A DNA stretch of 64,000 nucleotides, from NCBI RefSeq assembly GCF_008365295.1, contig NZ_CP043505.1:1178001-1242000 (forward strand), written 5' to 3'. The notes beneath the pieces are model-generated. The model was not told the origin of the DNA, ran no database searches, and worked only from the letters and a program-made list of their open reading frames with translations. How positions within the stretch are numbered: the stretch's first letter is position 1; each line of letters opens with the position of its first letter. Shown one piece after another: positions 50,801 to 59,549 of the stretch. Made by a program: the position numbers and the translations under genes. This DNA is from Agromyces intestinalis. Lineage in GTDB: Bacteria; Actinomycetota; Actinomycetes; Actinomycetales; Microbacteriaceae.

Positions 50801-52360
50801 ATGTTCTTCACCTACCTCCGGCGCGAACTCGCCGGGCGCCGCAGACAGACCGCGATCATCGCGATCGGCATGGCGCTGGCCATCGCGCTCGTCATGATCG
50901 TGAACGCCGTCTCGGTCGGCGTGCGCGACGCCCAGGCCGCCGTACTCCAGTCGGTCTACGGCGTCGGCACCGACCTCACCGTGAGCCGGACCCCGACCCC
51001 GCCCGGGGAGGGCGAGGACGGTCAGGGCGGGGGCGGGCCCCAGCGCTTCGAGTTCGGCGCAGCCGACGGCCAGACCACCGACGGCTCGACCGCGATCAGC
51101 CAGTCACGGCTCACCGCCGGGTTCGGCTCGTCGACCTTCGACGCCTCGGCGCTCGAGACCGTGCAGGGCATCGACGGCGTGGCCGCGGCAGCGGCCACCC
51201 TCTCGCTCAGCAACATCTCGTTCTCGGGTGAGCTGCCCGACTTCCAGCAGCGCACCGAGGGCGGCAACGCAGCGGGCGGCGACACCGCCCAGCAGGGGCC
51301 GACCGACCAGGCGCAGGGCCAGCCCCCGCAGGGCGGCTTCGACGGCGCGGGCGGCAGCGCGTTCGACGTCGACAACTTCACGGTGCTCGGCATCGACCCG
51401 TCGGGTGACGCGGTCGGGCCGCTGTCGGCCGTCGAGCTCGCCGACGGGCGCGGGCTCGAGGCATCCGATGCCGGCGACGCCGTGGTCGTACTCGACGCGG
51501 ACTACGCGACCAGCGCCGAACTCGCCGTCGGCGACACCCTGAACATCGGCGGTACCGATTTCGAGATCGTCGGCACCGTGACGTCGACCTCGGCCGACTC
51601 GGCCACCGCATCGAACGCGTACATCCCGCTCGACCTCGCGCAGTCGCTCTCGGGCCAGGACGACATGGTCTCGAGCGTCTACGTGCAGGCCACGTCCTCC
51701 GACCGGATCGATGCCGTGCAGGCCGACATCGAGGCGGCGCTGCCCGAGGCCACCGTCAGCTCCCAGTCGGATCTGGCGTCGAACGTCTCGGGGTCGCTCG
51801 CGAGCGCCTCCAGCCTGATCGCGAACCTCGGCCTCTGGCTCTCCATCGCGGTGCTGGCCGCCGCGTTCCTCATCGCGATCCTCTTCACCATCCAGGGCGT
51901 CACCCGACGCACTCGCGAGTTCGGCACCCTGAAGGCGATCGGCTGGTCGAACCGCCGCATCGTCGGGCAGGTCGCGGGCGAGTCGCTCGTGCAGGGCCTC
52001 ATCGGCGGTGCCGCGGGCCTGGTCGTCGGGCTCGCGGGCATCTGGGTCATCAACCTGATCGGCCCGACCCTCGGCGGCAGCGCCACCGGCGGCTCGTTCG
52101 CCGCAGGCGGCGCCGGCGCGACGGGCGGCGGCGCCGGCGGCCCCGGCGGCGGGCAGTTGGGCGGAGGCGGCGGACCGTTCGGTCGCATGGCCGAGGCGGC
52201 GAGCTCGACCACCGAGGTCGTGCTCAACGCCCCGGTGACCGTGAGCGTCATCCTGATCGCCATCGGCCTCGCCGTACTCGGCGGTCTCGTCGCCGGGTCC
52301 ATCGGCGGATGGCGGGCATCCCGGCTGCGACCGGCCGAGGCGCTGCGGAGCGTCGCATGA
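50801..52360 (+). CDS. MacB/FtsX-type ABC transporter permease
   Basis: A 519-residue permease. TM1 (TAIIAIGMALAIALVMIVNAVS, about 20-42) is followed by a large extracytoplasmic domain (~45-330) containing a low-complexity Gly/Gln stretch, then three C-terminal segments (around 340-370, 400-430, 490-515). A Gly-rich insert of about 45 residues (GGSATGGSFAAGGAGATGG) lies between the last two. IQGVTRRTREFGTLKAIGWSNRRIVGQV is the classic FtsX-family cytoplasmic motif. I prefer ATG 50801; a TAGCGT element 7 nt upstream suggests a leaderless transcript. In-frame ATG 50741 is an alternative. It is divergent from the two-component operon and overlaps its ATPase partner by 4 nt. Confidence 0.88.
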   Translation: MFFTYLRRELAGRRRQTAIIAIGMALAIALVMIVNAVSVGVRDAQAAVLQSVYGVGTDLTVSRTPTPPGEGEDGQGGGGPQRFEFGAADGQTTDGSTAISQSRLTAGFGSSTFDASALETVQGIDGVAAAAATLSLSNISFSGELPDFQQRTEGGNAAGGDTAQQGPTDQAQGQPPQGGFDGAGGSAFDVDNFTVLGIDPSGDAVGPLSAVELADGRGLEASDAGDAVVVLDADYATSAELAVGDTLNIGGTDFEIVGTVTSTSADSATASNAYIPLDLAQSLSGQDDMVSSVYVQATSSDRIDAVQADIEAALPEATVSSQSDLASNVSGSLASASSLIANLGLWLSIAVLAAAFLIAILFTIQGVTRRTREFGTLKAIGWSNRRIVGQVAGESLVQGLIGGAAGLVVGLAGIWVINLIGPTLGGSATGGSFAAGGAGATGGGAGGPGGGQLGGGGGPFGRMAEAASSTTEVVLNAPVTVSVILIAIGLAVLGGLVAGSIGGWRASRLRPAEALRSVA

Positions 52361-53115
52361 GCGCCGTCGACACCGCGGCCACGCCGGCCACCGGGGCTGT
52401 CTCGCCCGAGGCATCCGTCACCCCTACCCGACCAGAGAGAGGCAGCGCCATGTACCGGCTGGAGAACGTCGGCAAGCAGTACACCGGCACGCGCACGGTG
52501 ACCGCGCTGAAGCACGTGACGCTCGAGATCCCCGCGGGCCAGCTCGTCGCGATCCAGGGCCCGACCGGCGGCGGCAAGTCGACGCTGTTGCAGATGCTCG
52601 GTGCGCTCGACCGCCCGACGTCGGGCACGATCACGCTCGGCTCCGACGAGCTCAGCCATCTGCCCGACGGCAAGCTCGGCAGGATCCGGGCCAAGGAGAT
52701 CGGATTCGTGTTCCAGGGCTTCAACCTGATTCCGACGCTCACCGCCCAGGAGAACGTCGAGACCGCGCTCGAACCACTCGGAATCCCGGCCGCCGAGCGC
52801 ACCCGCCGCGCGACCGAGGCGCTGGCCTCGGTCGGCCTCGCCGAGCGCACCTCGCACGTGCCCGGCGAGCTCAGCGGCGGTCAGCAGCAACGGGTCGCCA
52901 TCGCGCGCGCCCTCGTGAAGGAACCGGTCGTGCTGCTCGCCGACGAACCCACAGGCGCGCTCGACGAGGAGACCCGCGACGAGATCCTGAACCTGCTCGA
53001 GGGCCTCTGGCGCGACCGCGGGCTCACGCTCATCATCGTCACCCACGACAGCGCGGTGGCGAAGCGGGCGGAACGCCGCCTGCACATCAAGAACGGCGTC
53101 GTCACCGAACGCTGA
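52357..53115 (+). CDS. MacB/LolD-type ABC transporter ATPase
   Basis: A 252-residue ATPase partner of the preceding permease. Walker A is GPTGGGKSTLL, Q-loop FVFQGFNLIPTLTAQENV, signature LSGGQQQRVAIARAL, Walker B VVLLADEPTGALD and H-loop IIVTHD. ATG 52357 overlaps the permease stop (ATGA) and has GGAG 6 nt upstream. It gives a disordered ~30-residue N-terminal extension; a start at ATG 52450 would give the usual 221-residue form. The pair likely exports a peptide or antibiotic, or removes it from the membrane. Confidence 0.92.
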   Translation: MSAVDTAATPATGAVSPEASVTPTRPERGSAMYRLENVGKQYTGTRTVTALKHVTLEIPAGQLVAIQGPTGGGKSTLLQMLGALDRPTSGTITLGSDELSHLPDGKLGRIRAKEIGFVFQGFNLIPTLTAQENVETALEPLGIPAAERTRRATEALASVGLAERTSHVPGELSGGQQQRVAIARALVKEPVVLLADEPTGALDEETRDEILNLLEGLWRDRGLTLIIVTHDSAVAKRAERRLHIKNGVVTER

Positions 53116-53121
53116 ACACGT

Positions 53122-53204
53122 CCCGCCGGATCAGCTCCCGGCGGGTGCGCGAAGACGGCGGATGCCGCGGCGGGACTCCCTCCCCAGCCGGGGCATCCGC
53201 CGTC
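53122..53204 (+). terminator. Two hairpins after the ABC exporter operon
   Basis: CCCGCCGG (53122-53129) pairs with 53138-53145. Then GACGGCGGATGCC (53154-53166) pairs perfectly with 53192-53204 across a GC-rich loop. They lie 7-90 nt after the ATPase stop. Confidence 0.75.
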
Positions 53205-53290
53205 GGCGTCTCCGCGGCCGGCCGGACCCAGAGCCGATCGATACGCGGTGCGGATGATTCGCACAGACTCGGCGCCTACCGTCGGTCGGG

Positions 53291-54019
53291 ATGTCTCAGC
53301 ACCGCTCCCCCGAATCCGCATCGGCCCGCGACTCCCGTCGGCCACGCACCCTCGTGATCGCCGCGACCGCGCTCGCGGTCGCCGGCCTCGCCGTCGGTGC
53401 CGTCGCGATCGGTTCGGCGCCGGGCGGGACGGATGCTTCCCCCGCTGCGCGTGATTCGCTGACGGGCAGCGCCGCCGGGGCGGACGCGGCATCCGATGGC
53501 TCGAGCGAAGCCGCCGGCAGCGAGGTCCTGCCCGCCCCGGTCGCCGCGCAGCTCGCGTACGTCGAAGCGCACTGGCAGGACACCGCGGACGACGAGTTCG
53601 GCTACCTCGACGAGAGCGACTGCGTGAACTTCGCGAGCCAGTCGCTGCTCGCCCGGGGGTGGCAGGTCGACGACGAGTGGTGGCACACGACCGACGGCGA
53701 CCCGTACGCGAGTTCGGACGCCTGGATCAGCTCCACCGCGTTCCGCGACTACCTGGTCGCGCATCCCGAGCGTGCGACCGCACTCACCGACGACCAGCGC
53801 GACCAGGTGAAGGTCGGCGACATCGTGCAGTTCGACTGGGACGATTCGGGCGACCGCGACCACACCGGCATCGTCACCGGCGTGACCACGCTCGCCGACG
53901 GCACGATCTCGATCGAGTACGCCGGGCACACCGACGCGACGTTCGACCGCACGGTCGACGAGGCGATCCACGAGATCCACCCGGGCGGCGTCGCGTACTA
54001 CTGGAGCATCCCGCAGTAG
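53291..54019 (+). CDS. Secreted or membrane-anchored amidase-domain protein
   Basis: A 242-residue protein. An N-terminal hydrophobic segment (TLVIAATALAVAGLAVGAVAIG, about 20-41) acts as signal or anchor, followed by an Ala/Ser/Gly linker (to ~80). The C-terminal ~150 residues match the putative amidase domain family (PF12671, NlpC/P60-like fold): catalytic Cys in DESDCVNFASQSLLARGW, and His in DHTGIVTGV within VGDIVQFDWDDSGDRDHTG. It ends with HPGGVAYYWSIPQ. It may act on peptidoglycan peptides or another wall amide. A TACCGT element about 20 nt upstream could be its -10. It is a single-gene unit. Confidence 0.82.
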   Translation: MSQHRSPESASARDSRRPRTLVIAATALAVAGLAVGAVAIGSAPGGTDASPAARDSLTGSAAGADAASDGSSEAAGSEVLPAPVAAQLAYVEAHWQDTADDEFGYLDESDCVNFASQSLLARGWQVDDEWWHTTDGDPYASSDAWISSTAFRDYLVAHPERATALTDDQRDQVKVGDIVQFDWDDSGDRDHTGIVTGVTTLADGTISIEYAGHTDATFDRTVDEAIHEIHPGGVAYYWSIPQ

Positions 54020-54051
54020 TCGGCGCTGCGCGCCCAATCGACCAGCGTCGG

Positions 54052-55059
54052 CTACTGGTTCGAGAACGCCGCGTCGAACGATGCGGTCGGCCGCGGGAAG
54101 AGCTTGGAGCGGATGAACCCGACCGCTTCGGCGGCGCCGTGCAGGCGGTCCATGCCGGCGTCCTCCCACTCGACCGAGATCGGCCCGGTGTAGCCGATCG
54201 CGTCGAGCGCGCGGAACGCGTCCTCCCAGGGGACATCGCCGTGCCCGGTCGACACGAAGTCCCAGCCGCGCCGCGGGTCGCCCCACGGCAGGTGCGACCC
54301 CAGCACGCCCGCACGCCCGGTCGCCGGCCGCAGCCGGGTGTCCTTGCAGTCGACGTGGTAGATGCGGTCGGCGAACTCGACGATGAACCCGACGGGGTCG
54401 ATCCCCTGCCACATCATGTGCGACGGGTCCCAGTTGAATCCGAACGCCTCACGGTGGTCGATCGCCTCGAGCGAGCGCACCGAAGTCCAGTAGTCGTACG
54501 CGATCTCGGACGGGTGCACCTCGTGCGCGAAGCGCACGCCCTCAGCGTCGAACACGTCGAGGATCGGGTTCCACCGGTTCGCGAAGTCCTCGTATCCGGC
54601 CTCGATCACGCTGGCGGGCACCGGTGGGAATCCGGCGACGTACGGCCAGATGCTCGAGCCCGTGAACCCGACGACGACGTCGACGCCGAGCTTCCGCGCC
54701 ACCCGCGCCGAGCGCTTCATGTCGTCGGCCGCACGCTGCCGCACGCCCTCGGGGTCGCCGTCGCCCCACGTGTCGGGCCGCACGATCGCCTGGTGCCGGA
54801 AATCGATGGGGTCGTCGCACACCGCCTGCCCGGTGAGGTGATTCGAGATCGCGTAGACCTCGAGCCCGTGGCGCTTGAGGATCTCGCGGCGCTCGTCGAG
54901 GTATCCGGGCTCCTCCTCGGCGAGTTTCAGGTCGAGGTGATCGCCCGAGCAGGCGATCTCGAGCCCGTCGTAGCCCCACTCGGCCGCACGGCGCGCGACC
55001 TCGGCGAACGGCAGGTCGGCCCACTGGCCGGTGAACAGGGTGACGGGGTGGGTGCTCAT
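54052..55059 (-). CDS. Sugar phosphate isomerase/epimerase-family protein (xylose isomerase-like TIM barrel)
   Basis: A 335-residue AP-endonuclease-2-fold protein. It opens with VTLFTGQWADLPFAEVARRAAEWGYDGLEIACSGDHLDL. Probable metal-binding residues are in GVRFAHEVHPSE (Glu), FGFNWDPSHMMWQG (Asp/His), HVDCKDTRL and ISVEWED (Glu). This subgroup often accompanies Gfo/Idh dehydrogenases in polyol, inositol or keto-sugar catabolism. ATG 55059 overlaps the stop of the preceding isomerase gene by 4 nt. It is the last gene of the operon that begins at 62235. Confidence 0.88.
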   Translation of the reverse strand: MSTHPVTLFTGQWADLPFAEVARRAAEWGYDGLEIACSGDHLDLKLAEEEPGYLDERREILKRHGLEVYAISNHLTGQAVCDDPIDFRHQAIVRPDTWGDGDPEGVRQRAADDMKRSARVARKLGVDVVVGFTGSSIWPYVAGFPPVPASVIEAGYEDFANRWNPILDVFDAEGVRFAHEVHPSEIAYDYWTSVRSLEAIDHREAFGFNWDPSHMMWQGIDPVGFIVEFADRIYHVDCKDTRLRPATGRAGVLGSHLPWGDPRRGWDFVSTGHGDVPWEDAFRALDAIGYTGPISVEWEDAGMDRLHGAAEAVGFIRSKLFPRPTASFDAAFSNQ

Positions 55060-55925
55060 GCGGGGTGCCTTTCGTCCTGGAGGGCGGTCAGGTATCGGAT
55101 GCTCCGTGCCGCCAGTTCGTCCTGCGACGACGCGAGCGGGCGCCACACCGAGGCGGCCACCGCGATCGTCGCGTTCTCGCCCGTGAAACTCTCGAGCCCG
55201 AGCGGGCCCGTGTAGCCGACGTCGTCGAGCGCGTCGAGGAACTCCGGCCAGTCGAGGTGGTCGTCGCCGACTGCGCCGCGGTCGTTGCCGCACACCTGCA
55301 CGTGCGCGAGGTGGTCGCCGGCGGCACGGATCGCGTCGCCGACGTGCTTCTCCTCGATGTTCAGGTGGTAGCTGTCGAGCGTGAGCCCGAGGCCCGGCCC
55401 GAGCAGCGGGCCGAGCGCCTCGAGGGCCTGCTCGACGGTGTTCACGAGGCTCGTCTCGTACCGGTTGAGCGGTTCGATCGCGAGCCGGATGCCCCGCTCC
55501 TCCGCCTGCCGCACCACGGGTGCGAGCGCGGTGCGCAGTTCCCGGTAGCGCGCCTCGCGCTCCTCGGCGTCCATGCGCCAGGTGCGGCCGGTAGCCGCGG
55601 TGAACGGGCCGGCGACCACGCGAGAGCCGAGCCGCTCGGCGGTCTTCACGCACTGCACCAGGTAGTTCTGGGTCGCCACGACCTCGGATCCGGGCGCCGC
55701 GACGAGGTTGCGCCCCGGCCCCATCGCCCCCACGACCACCGCCGACAGACGGTGTTCGGCCAGCACCTCGCTCGCGACATCCGCCGACCAGTCGCCCGGT
55801 TGCTCCACCGGCAGCTCGAGCGCACCGAACCCCATGCCGGCCGCCTTCGCCGCGATCTCGCGGAGCGAGTCGTCGGTGAGCGGTGAGACCCAGACCCACG
55901 TGTTGACGCCGATCGTGCGGCGCAT
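55056..55925 (-). CDS. Sugar phosphate isomerase/epimerase-family protein (D-tagatose 3-epimerase-like)
   Basis: A 289-residue TIM-barrel isomerase. It opens with RRTIGVNTWVWVSPLTDDSL. Probable metal ligands are Glu in LAIEPLNRYETSLVNT, Asp in LGLTLDSYHLNIEEKHV, His in LAHVQVCGNDRGAVG and Glu in GPLGLESFTG, the order seen in D-tagatose/D-psicose 3-epimerases and related isomerases. ATG 55925 has a strong AAGGAGG ribosome site. A foldback repeat at 55984-56051 separates it from the binding-protein gene. It is probably co-transcribed with the second isomerase. Confidence 0.88.
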   Translation of the reverse strand: MRRTIGVNTWVWVSPLTDDSLREIAAKAAGMGFGALELPVEQPGDWSADVASEVLAEHRLSAVVVGAMGPGRNLVAAPGSEVVATQNYLVQCVKTAERLGSRVVAGPFTAATGRTWRMDAEEREARYRELRTALAPVVRQAEERGIRLAIEPLNRYETSLVNTVEQALEALGPLLGPGLGLTLDSYHLNIEEKHVGDAIRAAGDHLAHVQVCGNDRGAVGDDHLDWPEFLDALDDVGYTGPLGLESFTGENATIAVAASVWRPLASSQDELAARSIRYLTALQDERHPA

Positions 55926-55983
55926 GCTGCCTCCTTGCAACCGTCCCGTCCGCACCCATCCTTCCCCCTGCCCGCCCGATCGC

Positions 55984-56051
55984 CGAGCGTTTCCGTTCGC
56001 GCACGAGGTTTCCGGTGGATCGGAAACACTCGGCGCGAACGGAAACGCTCG
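55984..56051. repeat. Foldback repeat element, copy 1
   Basis: Perfect 19-bp inverted arms CGAGCGTTTCCGTTCGCGC (55984-56002) and its complement (56033-56051). Inside is a second inverted pair: CGAGGTTTCCG and CGGAAACACTCG. The element therefore holds four copies of about CGAGnGTTTCCG, two in each orientation. It lies 21 nt after the binding-protein stop (minus strand) and before the isomerase gene. A related copy is at 63616-63685. Confidence 0.85.
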
Positions 56052-56071
56052 ACCGGTCGGTGAAAGGTGGA

Positions 56072-57280
56072 TTACGGGATGATGCGGTCCTCCCAGACCT
56101 GCGGGTACCCCGGCAGGTCCTCGCCGCCGAACTTCGCGTAGTGCCCGTCGGGCATGTTCTCGTTCAGCGCGAGGTACTGGTCGAGCTCGCCCGCCTCGAT
56201 CGGCGACTGCGGCAGCACCCACTCCTTCGGCACCTGCTCGCCCGCGAAGATCTTCTGGATCGCGAGCAGCGGCGTGCGCCACTGGAAGTTGGAGTAGACG
56301 GGGGCCAGGCCGTCGAGCCCGGTCTCCTTCCACTTGCGCAGGAAGCTCATCTCGTCCTCACCGGTCATCACCGGGTAGTCGACGCCGGCGTCCTCGAACG
56401 CCTCGATGGCCGCGACGGCGCCGTCACCGGCATCCATCCAGACCCCCGCGACGTCGCCCTTCGCGAGTTCGTCGGAGATGATCTTCTTGATCTCCGCCGG
56501 GTCGGCCCCGGTGAAGTAGTCGACCGCCTCGATGCCGGCCTCGTCGAACAGCTTCTCGGCCGCGGCCCAGCGCTGTTCGAGCACGTCGACGCCGGGCAGG
56601 ATCCGCAGCGCGACGACCTTGTCCCCCTCCTCGAGTCGGTCGATCAGGAACTCGGCCGTGTCGATGCCCCAGGCGAAGCCGCCGATCGGGTGGATGAACG
56701 TGACCGGGCAGTCGGTCTGCACGCCGCGGTCGAACACGATTACCGGCTTGCCGGTGTCGCACGCACGCTGCACCGCAGGCGTCATGGCCGCCGTCGAGTT
56801 CGGCGAGATGACGAAGACGTCGCAGTTGCCCTCGTTGATGAAGTAGTCGATGTCGGCGATCTGCGTGTCATCCGAGTCCTGCGCATCGCGGGTCTCCATC
56901 TCGCTGATCGCGCCGGCCTCCTGCAGCACCTTGAGCTGTTCATTCATGGTGATCCAGCCGGTCTGCCGCCACGGATTCGAGATCGAGGCGTTCGCGAAAC
57001 ACGCCTTCTTCGGCCCCGCCGACGCGTACTGCGCGGTGTCGACGAACTCGGCGTTGATGTACTGGAGCCATGGCTGGCCGTCGGGGCCCTCGGGCACGAC
57101 GTCGCGTTCGGCGTCCTGCTTGTCGAAGAGCGCCTGATCGAACCAGTCGACCGCCTCCTCCGTGGGTTCCGCCGCTTCCTCGGACGGGGCCACAGAGGGG
57201 TCGGTGGTGCATCCGGCCAGTGCCGCCATCAGCGCGAGAGCGCCGACGATGGCAGTTGCCGTGGTGTGCCTGCGTCGCAT
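56072..57280 (-). CDS. Sugar-binding lipoprotein of a CUT2-type importer
   Basis: A 402-residue type I periplasmic-binding lipoprotein. The signal peptide ends at LAALAGCTTD (lipobox), followed by an acidic linker. The fold shows CFANASISNPWRQTGWITMNEQ, CDVFVISPNSTAAMTPAVQRACDTGKPVIVFDRGV, GVWMDAGDGAVAAIEAFEDAG and YPVMTGEDEMSFL. The order of motifs fits the RbsB/ribose group, but the sugar is not evident. AAAGGAGG lies 6 nt before ATG 57280, and the ATG shares one base with the permease stop (TGATG). It is encoded last among the transporter genes, before two isomerases. Confidence 0.9.
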   Translation of the reverse strand: MRRRHTTATAIVGALALMAALAGCTTDPSVAPSEEAAEPTEEAVDWFDQALFDKQDAERDVVPEGPDGQPWLQYINAEFVDTAQYASAGPKKACFANASISNPWRQTGWITMNEQLKVLQEAGAISEMETRDAQDSDDTQIADIDYFINEGNCDVFVISPNSTAAMTPAVQRACDTGKPVIVFDRGVQTDCPVTFIHPIGGFAWGIDTAEFLIDRLEEGDKVVALRILPGVDVLEQRWAAAEKLFDEAGIEAVDYFTGADPAEIKKIISDELAKGDVAGVWMDAGDGAVAAIEAFEDAGVDYPVMTGEDEMSFLRKWKETGLDGLAPVYSNFQWRTPLLAIQKIFAGEQVPKEWVLPQSPIEAGELDQYLALNENMPDGHYAKFGGEDLPGYPQVWEDRIIP

Positions 57281-58425
57281 CACGAACCTCCTTTGGTTTC
57301 GTTGTCTGCCCTCGGCGTCGAGGGAATGGGTGCAGGACGAGCCGAGGCGGTCGCCTCGGGCCCCTCCACAGGCGCATCGGATGCTTCCGATGCCTGCGAA
57401 GTCTCGATGGCGCGGCCGCGACGGCGCGCGCGGAACACCGTGGCCGAGTAGGCGACGGCGAGGATGATGATGACGCCCTGGACGGCGTCTCGGTAGGTCG
57501 ACGGCACGCCCGCGAAGTTGAGCAAGGTGAACAGCGCCTCGAGCGAGAACGCACCGGCCGCCGCTGCGACCACCCAGCCGCGCCCGCCGCCGAGCACCAC
57601 GCCGCCGAGCACGACCGCGGTGATCGCGGTGAACTCGTAGCCGCGGCCGACCGACGGGTGCACGCCCGCGTACCCGACGAGCAGCACGCCCGCCACCGTC
57701 GCCGACAGCGACGAGATGATGAACGTCGCGGTCTTGACCCACCAGGTGCGGGTGCCCGAGTAGCGGGCGGTGACGGGGTTGTCGCCGAGCGCGATGATGG
57801 TGCGGCCGAACGGCCGCTTCGAGAACCAGATCGCGGCGGCCAGCACGATCGCGAGCACCACCACCGACCAGGGCAGGATCTCGAGCACCGGGATGCCGCG
57901 GATGCCGCCACGCCCGATCTCGCGGAACCCGTCGGCCGGGTTGCCGGTCGCCGCGCCGCCCGTCCAGTAGAGCACGCCGCCCAGCAGCGCGAGCATCATG
58001 CCGAGGGTCACGATGAAGCTCGGCACCCGGAGGAACGAGACGATGAGGCCGTTCACCAGGCCGATGAGGGCGCCGAACGCGAGCATGAGGGCGAGCACCG
58101 GCAGCGAGCGCGACTCGTCCTGGCCGATCAGGTTGCCGGCGATCACGACCTGCGCCGTGACCACCGAGCCCATCGAGAGGTCGAACTCGCCGCCGACGAT
58201 CACGAAGTACTGCCCGATCGCCACGATCGCCACGGGTGCGACGCGCTGGATGAATCGGATGAACTGCCCGGGCTCGGCGAACGACGGGTTCAGCACCACG
58301 ATCGCGATGAGCAGCACCGCGAGCAGCAGGAACACGGCACCACGCGGGCTCACGAGCACTCGGCCGAGCTCGGCGAGACGCTCGAGCAGGCTCGGTCGCG
58401 CGACGGTCGCGTCGGTCGCGGTCAT
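57280..58425 (-). CDS. CUT2 ABC transporter permease (RbsC-like), second of a pair
   Basis: A 381-residue permease with about ten hydrophobic segments. It contains GGEFDLSMGSVVTAQVVIAG, the family's membrane loop, VNGLIVSFLRVPSFIVTLGMM, and RTIIALGDNPVTARYSGTRTW. A charged cytoplasmic tail (~50 residues) ends the protein. Together with the permease at 58422-59549 it probably forms a heterodimeric channel, as in some CUT2 systems with two permease genes. Confidence 0.92.
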   Translation of the reverse strand: MTATDATVARPSLLERLAELGRVLVSPRGAVFLLLAVLLIAIVVLNPSFAEPGQFIRFIQRVAPVAIVAIGQYFVIVGGEFDLSMGSVVTAQVVIAGNLIGQDESRSLPVLALMLAFGALIGLVNGLIVSFLRVPSFIVTLGMMLALLGGVLYWTGGAATGNPADGFREIGRGGIRGIPVLEILPWSVVVLAIVLAAAIWFSKRPFGRTIIALGDNPVTARYSGTRTWWVKTATFIISSLSATVAGVLLVGYAGVHPSVGRGYEFTAITAVVLGGVVLGGGRGWVVAAAAGAFSLEALFTLLNFAGVPSTYRDAVQGVIIILAVAYSATVFRARRRGRAIETSQASEASDAPVEGPEATASARPAPIPSTPRADNETKGGS

Positions 58426-59549
58426 GCGCGCACCTCCAGTCCTTCACCCGATGCCCCGGGGCCGGCGCCGGGCGTCGTGCCCGAGGCATCCGCGCCGCGT
58501 GCGCCCGACCCGCCCGCGCCGTCGGCGGCGGGCCCGCCCGACCCGAACCTGGGTCGGCGTCGGTCGAGCTGGCGGCTCGTGTAGATCGCGACCGCGGCGA
58601 CGATGACGATGCCGCGCACCACGTCCTTCAGGAACGGGTTCACCTGCATGACGCTCATCACGTTGTCGACGACCGCGAAGATCGCAACGCCGCCGATGGT
58701 GCCCCAGATCGACCCGCGACCGCCCATCAGCAGAGTGCCGCCGAGCACGACCGCGGCGATCGACAGCAGGTCGTAGCCGCCCTGGGTGCCGACGGTCGGG
58801 CTGCCGACGCCGAGCCGGCTCGCGAGCAGGAGCCCGGCGAGCGCGGCCGTCATCGAGCAGAGCATGTGCGCGATGATGAGCGGCCGGGCGGTGCGGATGC
58901 CGCTGAACCTGGCGACCTGCTCGTTGCCGCCCACCGCGTAGAGGTGGTGGCCGGTGCGGGTGCGGGCGAGGAACAGCGCGCCGAGCAGCGCGACGCCGAG
59001 CATGATGAGCGTCGACACGGGTACCGGCCCGAGCCCGGTCGCCCCGATGAGCTGGAAATCCCACGGCACGTTGCCGCTGGTGCCCTTGTAGTTCGTGTCG
59101 AGGTAGCCCTCGATGATGAGCCCGACCCCGAGCGTCGCGATGAAGCCGTTCACGTGCAGCTTCGTGACGATGAGCCCGTTGGCCAGCCCGATGAGTGCGG
59201 CGACGCCGAGCGCGGCGAGCACCGCGACCGGGATGTTCGCCGGGTTGCCGCGCATGAGGTCGGCCGCGATGAGGCTCGACAGGCTGACCACGTACGGCAC
59301 CGACAGGTCGAGCGACGCGCCCAGGATGACGAAGGTCTGCCCGATCGCGACGAACCCGAGCACGCTCATGCCGGTGAGGATGTCGCGGATGTTGCCGGGG
59401 CTGAAGAAGTTGCGGCCGACGGTGGCGACGAGAATCGCGCCGATCACGATCACCGCGACGAGGGCGATGCCGACGATGAGGCTCGCGTCGAGCCGCCGCC
59501 GCCGGCGCGGACGCGGGGAAGGGGCGGATGCCACGGGCGCGGCGCTCAT
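58422..59549 (-). CDS. CUT2 ABC transporter permease (RbsC-like), first of a pair
   Basis: A 375-residue permease with about ten segments after an Arg-rich cytoplasmic N-terminus. Motifs are LGASLDLSVPYVVSLSSLIAADL, ANGLIVTKLHVNGFIATLGVG, HLYAVGGNEQVARFSGIRTARP and AVVLGGTLLMGGRGSIWGT. The C-terminal tail is rich in Gly and Ala. Both ends overlap its neighbours by 4 nt, between the ATPase and second permease genes. Confidence 0.92.
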   Translation of the reverse strand: MSAAPVASAPSPRPRRRRRLDASLIVGIALVAVIVIGAILVATVGRNFFSPGNIRDILTGMSVLGFVAIGQTFVILGASLDLSVPYVVSLSSLIAADLMRGNPANIPVAVLAALGVAALIGLANGLIVTKLHVNGFIATLGVGLIIEGYLDTNYKGTSGNVPWDFQLIGATGLGPVPVSTLIMLGVALLGALFLARTRTGHHLYAVGGNEQVARFSGIRTARPLIIAHMLCSMTAALAGLLLASRLGVGSPTVGTQGGYDLLSIAAVVLGGTLLMGGRGSIWGTIGGVAIFAVVDNVMSVMQVNPFLKDVVRGIVIVAAVAIYTSRQLDRRRPRFGSGGPAADGAGGSGARGADASGTTPGAGPGASGEGLEVRA

